From: Lunasporangiospora selenospora
Taxonomy: Eukaryota; Mortierellomycota; Mortierellomycetes; Mortierellales; Mortierellaceae
Assembly: GCA_015680635.1 (NCBI GenBank)
Contig: JAABOA010000143.1
Location: 10,205-22,980 of the forward strand
Reading direction: 5' to 3'
Length of the DNA stretch: 12,776 nucleotides
Shown here: piece after piece, positions 9,505 through 12,776 of the stretch
Numbering within the stretch: the first letter of the stretch is position 1
How the letters are laid out: each line of letters starts with the position of its first letter
Position numbers and translations under genes: made by a program
Notes under the pieces: generated by a model
What the model was told of the DNA's origin: nothing
Database searches by the model: none
Seen by the model: the letters and a program-made list of their open reading frames with translations, nothing else

Positions 9505-9608
9505 CTGACAAGGTGTGAACGGCAAGCAGAAACAAGATGTTAGCGGCAGCCAAGGGGTAAAAATTGGGCGGTTGAAGTGTGGATAATGGACGTGAATACA
9601 GAACTCAC
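9505..9608 (-). other. probable 5'UTR intron of the TLC gene
   Basis: On the minus strand AAG|GTGAGT at 9608 and TTGTCAG ending at 9505 bound a 104-base stretch with a GCTAACAT branch-like site about 35 bases before the acceptor. The length matches other introns here. Splicing leaves 37 bases before the ATG. The spliced frame is open upstream but has no earlier Met before a stop, so the intron sits in the 5'UTR. Confidence 0.55.
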
Positions 9609-10338
9609 CTTGGCGCAGGCGATGCAGAAACAGTGGGCGGGCCGCTGTTCCCGAAGTGTGGTGGCTCGCACTGGTTGGTGTTCTCGTTTATAGGCACGAT
9701 AGGAACAAAAGAACTTTTTTTTGGTCGCGACAGGACAGGGGCTCAGGAGAGCCAGTTCACCCTGATCCACACTCAAGCCTGTCGTGCGCAGTAATGTGTC
9801 CCCGTGAATACCTCATGTCTGCTCATTGATTCTTGATCTGATTCCTCTAAATGTCCCTAGCATTCTATTTTATTGAGAACTGGGGCCTCTGGCTACCCCA
9901 ATACCACTGTTCAGCATCATTCATACGAGTAAAAGGAAACTATGAGAATGACGGCTAGACAGTGTGCTGTTGAGTCGGGGTATTGTTTTCGGAGGGTAAA
10001 TCAACATAGCCCTTCAAGGTCCATAGTCAACAAAAAAACATTTTAGCCTCAACATTTTAGTGGATATCCTCGGCGCTTTGCTTTGATTTGGATGGTATCA
10101 TTTGTTTGCCTACCATCACTGTAAGCTCCTCTCAACTAAAGACTGCTTTAGAACTATGGTGCTAATGCACCTCAACTACTGTATAGTACGCAGAACAATG
10201 TGAATAGTAACTTCCAGGGAGCAAGATATTTTTCATAAAAAAAATGTGACGTGTATTGGGCAGGTAAAAAAATCGATTTTTTTGGTTCTCTCCTTCTCTC
10301 TCATCCAAGCAGCCCAAGCACATCGACAGCACGCAAAC
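9609..10338. other. divergent promoter region between TLC gene and Y14
   Basis: About 730 bases hold the TLC 5' exon and both promoters. The notable elements are an 18-base A/T palindrome and a CT-rich run just before the Y14 start, listed separately. No RNA gene or supported ORF was seen; the frames across 9540-9794 and 10162-10449 lack any domain. Confidence 0.5.
10266..10283. promoter_or_regulatory. 18-base perfect palindrome (A7-TCGA-T7) upstream of Y14
   Basis: Seven A residues, TCGA and seven T residues form a perfect inverted repeat whose end is 55 bases before the Y14 ATG. It is followed at once by a pyrimidine-rich run (10284-10307, mostly CT). Position suggests a core promoter or 5'UTR element: a rigid poly(dA:dT) pair, a binding site for a dimeric factor, or a short hairpin if transcribed. 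Function is inference. Confidence 0.5.
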
Positions 10339-11594
10339 ATGACAGACAAGTACGAAATTGACCTCAGCGTCCGACCTGGTGACGACCTCCAAGACGAGGA
10401 AATGGCTGGTAAATGCACACAACATCACTAATTCTTTGGGACTCAGCATTCGCTACAGAAACAGCGGCCCTCCTTGGGATTGCTCGACAATGAAGACGAC
10501 TAAGCAGGGACGACGAATCAGATCAGTTCAGCAACTACGTTTGTCTGGATATCGTATAAGGGACTCTTAGAGCATGCGATATTCTTTGGAGAAACTCTCG
10601 CGGACCCCCATCATATGTGGCACCAAAATATACAATGACAGTGCATCAACATTGGAAAATAAGAGGCCGGCTATGACGATGGTCGCAATCAGAGCTACAG
10701 TGTTACGAGTCAGATCCAGAAAAGATATTAGACAAGCCTCTATGAACTTGGCCAAACTAACCGTATGAGTTCGCCGCCTAATAGAAACCCCTGAGGTCAC
10801 TGTCAAAAGGAAAGGCCGCGGATTCCGTAGCGGAGGTATAATCTCTTTTCTGCTTACAACCCCATGTTCTACACCCAACTGTCGGCAGCTAATGGAACAA
10901 CTTCGACTCTTATATACGATAGATCAAAGAGGAGAAGATACTCAAGGCAGCGTGTTTACAAGGCTCTCTACTACAGAGGACACCACCTCTGGGAAAGCCA
11001 TGAAGTGTAAGTAACTACAAACATAGAGGCTGAATGGTAGAGGTATAATGCTTTAGGCTCTAGATAATCTTCAGAATTGCTACAGTTTGATGACTAACAG
11101 TTTTTTTGTTCTGTCATGGTGCGCATAGCTGTCGAAGGCTGGATCGTATTGATCACAGGAGTTCATGAGGAAGCGACGGAAGATGATGTTAATGACAAAT
11201 TCGGAGACTTTGGAGAAATTAAGAGCATTCACCTGAACTTGGATCGACGTACAGGATATGTCAAGGCACGTTACCCTGTTCTTCTTTTGGACCCAATGAG
11301 TGTTGATTAATATCTTTGTATATTATTCCTTTTGGACTTACCCTCGCTCCTTCAAACCGAACTTTGCAGGGTTATGCTTTGGTTGAATACGAAACGCTGT
11401 CGGAGGCCCAGGAAGCAATCAATCAGATGAATGGCGCTAAACTTTTGGACCAGACCCTGGCTTGTGATTTTGCTTTTATAAAGTCCAACAGCTCTAGTGC
11501 CGATGACCGAGGACGCAGAGGATTTACACCACGTAACAAGGGAAACAATACTGGACGTCGCACTGGCCACTCGAACAGCCCATCTCGTCACTAA
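10339..11594 (+). CDS. RBM8A: Y14/RBM8A, RRM protein of the exon-junction complex core
   Basis: Five exons (10339-10408, 10785-10835, 10923-11006, 11129-11265, 11370-11594) join in frame to 188 residues; human Y14 has 174. Y14 pairs with Mago in the exon-junction complex, deposited on spliced mRNA and linked to export, localisation and decay. The acidic N-terminus ([12 protein letters not shown]) leads to the family signature KRKGRGF (31-37), then [20 protein letters not shown] (69-88) with RNP2 at 73-80, [10 protein letters not shown] (103-112) and RNP1 KGYALVEY (114-121). The tail is Arg/Gly/Ser-rich (DDRGRRG to SPSRH), like the RS-type tail of animal Y14 but less regular. Intron 1 (376 bases) is unusually long, with a CTAAC branch site 24 bases before its acceptor. 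Intron 4 (11266-11369) begins with GC. The N-terminal exon joins are inferred from phase and could hide a small extra exon. Confidence 0.93.
10409..10784 (+). other. RBM8A: Y14 intron 1, 376 bases, longest in the window
   Basis: The donor is G|GTAAAT after EEMA and the acceptor CTAATAG at 10784, with a CTAAC branch-like site at 10756-10760. Phases agree (G + AA gives Glu). All other inferred introns here are between 70 and 210 bases. The interior has no clear box C/D or H/ACA layout, only stray near-matches; see findings. Confidence 0.6.
11266..11369 (+). other. RBM8A: Y14 intron 4, probable GC-AG type, inside RNP1
   Basis: The conserved reading [15 protein letters not shown] requires joining AAG at 11263-11265 to GGT at 11370-11372. 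The intron therefore starts GCACGT and ends TTTGCAG. No in-phase GT donor keeps the conserved RNP1 residues. The intron splits RNP1 between Lys114 and Gly115. Confidence 0.75.
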
Positions 11595-12162
11595 ATGACT
11601 GCAATGTTGGTAGATCGTGCTTAGTGTCAACACTGTGTTAAAAAAACTGTCAAACAAAGTCGATAGAGTAGTTGCTTGAATTGTATAAAGCTCGCTTTCG
11701 ATGCTTCTCGATGATATTGGACCATTGGAGACTACCGAGAAGGGAAAGTATTTCCGCTAGTGAGTTTCTATAAATTCCTTTCCAAGACAAAATACGCCAC
11801 TCTCGCGTCTTGTCATGAAAAGGAAGTCTCGCACAAAGCCTCTGTCAGCTTGAATGTTGGATTATGAGTCAAGGAATGCGCTGTATTATAAGAATATTTG
11901 TTAAAGAATACGAAGGCTACTCGGCTGGGCTCGTGTGCAACTTTCTTTTCGCCTAAGGATGCAGGTCAGGTCATTGCCATAGCCTCCTTTTAGAACTGAG
12001 ATATTATAGAAGATAAAAGAATGGATTAACACATCGACAAATTGGAAAATGAACAAAGGGAATGCGCAGTAATTGTCCAGGATGTATCCTACATTGTGAG
12101 AGCCTCATTGTCGACTAGGGGGTTAGGAGCGGGCTGATAGACCAGCAATGAAAGACTGGTGT
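11595..12162. other. Y14 3' flank, no gene seen
   Basis: No canonical AATAAA follows the Y14 stop; a TATAAAG at 11683-11689 is the nearest A/T-rich candidate. The remainder has no ORF with domain content, repeat or RNA gene that I can support. Confidence 0.5.
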
Positions 12163-12772
12163 TCATATTTTCTGAATGGAACAATTGACTCCCTGATACG
12201 CTTGGCAACATTGGGATACATTCTGATCGTCCTTGTCGCACTCCGTGCCATTATTATCATCCTTGTCCTTGGCAACTTTAGCATGTGTCCAAGCCAAGAG
12301 CGGTTTCCCCGTAATCCCAATGAAAACTACGGCTTGAGTATCGCAATAGTAAGCAGCTATACCTCGCAAGAAAAGCACCGCAACCAGGGCTGATGCATTC
12401 AAATGCACTGTGCAGTCTCGCACCCATTTTTACCTGTCTTCAACTAGTCGCCGATAATATTGGTCATGGACTCACCTGCGATACAGACAGAGACATGGCA
12501 CCGATGTTCTGTGCGAATGTTGGTGCCATCTTGTTGAGTTTGCTCTTGGATATGAGGGCCCACCGAAGTTCTAGCCGCACCTACCAATCCAGGGAAGTGT
12601 GGTGTAGTGGATGGGTTTCGGCCCTTTTGGTTCGTTTAGACTGACAGCTAAAATCTTAATACATTACGTTTTTATTTCCCTTCAAGTTTTGTTCCTTGAT
12701 CTTTGTGTTGTGGTTGACGAATCCCTCGTGAACACCATTATTCTGGTAAACGCAGGCCCGTGCGATGGCATC
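12163..12772 (-). pseudogene. possible fragmentary or multi-exon minus-strand gene at right edge
   Basis: Several coding-like pieces with splice-like borders occur on the minus strand. From 12772 to 12656 a 38-codon frame contains ARACVYQNNGVHEGF and then stops, preceded by a CTAG acceptor-like site. From 12529 to 12476 MAPTFAQNIGAMSLSVSQ is followed by a strong GTGAGT donor. From about 12409 to 12163 a frame contains a hydrophobic stretch, then AVVFIGITGKPLL, then a Lys/Asp-rich tail. The GITGK segment vaguely recalls choline-transporter-like (SLC44/Pns1) proteins, but the resemblance is weak and I could not join the pieces into one convincing protein. The opposite strand also has an open frame (12148-12393) with one hydrophobic stretch. 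It may be a real gene running off the window, a decayed copy, or chance. Confidence 0.2.
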
Positions 12773-12776
12773 CTAG

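Noticed and set aside
10567-10878. 103-codon minus-strand frame with a hydrophobic stretch
   Set aside because: It overlaps the KRKGRGF exon of Y14 in antisense; the Y14 exon is supported by family conservation.
10836-10890. Reading Y14 straight through 10836-10922, or splicing a 53-base intron there
   Set aside because: The 53-base removal breaks the frame, and read-through adds 29 non-conserved residues. The 87-base GT-AG intron with a GCTAATG branch site keeps the frame and family-like spacing.
1-12776. A biosynthetic cluster, defence system or mobile element
   Set aside because: The recognisable genes are unrelated housekeeping or trafficking genes; no terminal repeats, transposase, reverse transcriptase or tailoring enzyme was found.

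Overview
This window looks like an intron-rich fungal nuclear contig. The genes are split by many short introns (about 70 to 210 bases, with one of 376), mostly GT-AG. Genes sit on both strands with short intergenic gaps, and the conserved genes are eukaryotic housekeeping types: an mRNA export WD40 protein, mitochondrial 3-methylcrotonyl-CoA carboxylase alpha, a TLC-domain membrane protein and the exon-junction protein Y14. A retained Y14 gene with dense introns fits an early-diverging filamentous fungus (Mortierella/Mucoromycota-like). That placement is inference; no taxon marker was searched.

Layout from left to right. (1) The last two exons of an unrecognised plus-strand gene, ending at 350. 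(2) A minus-strand alpha-arrestin-like gene, 1996 to 681, with provisional splicing in the middle. (3) A divergent intergenic region of about 1.1 kb with an A-rich tract. (4) A complete plus-strand RAE1/Gle2 gene in 7 exons, 3072 to 4902. (5) A convergent minus-strand MCC alpha gene in 8 exons, 8298 to 5338, giving a 717-residue protein of normal family length. (6) A minus-strand intron-free TLC-domain coding sequence, 9467 to 8664, with a likely 5'UTR intron. (7) A divergent promoter region. (8) A plus-strand Y14/RBM8A gene in 5 exons, 10339 to 11594. (9) About 1.2 kb at the right edge with only weak evidence for a fragmentary minus-strand gene.

Functionally, RAE1 (nuclear mRNA export, Nup98 partner) and Y14 (exon-junction complex core) both act in nuclear mRNA maturation, but they are about 5 kb apart with unrelated genes between, so this is not a cluster. 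MCC alpha serves leucine breakdown in mitochondria, the TLC protein is probably an ER membrane protein, and the arrestin-like protein is probably a trafficking adaptor. I found no mobile element, CRISPR array, tRNA, rRNA or convincing new multi-gene system. The most distinctive observations are two probable non-canonical GC-AG introns, one each in RAE1 and Y14 (the latter inside the RNP1 motif), an 18-base perfect palindrome just upstream of Y14, and a C-terminal KKVE dilysine signal on the TLC protein.
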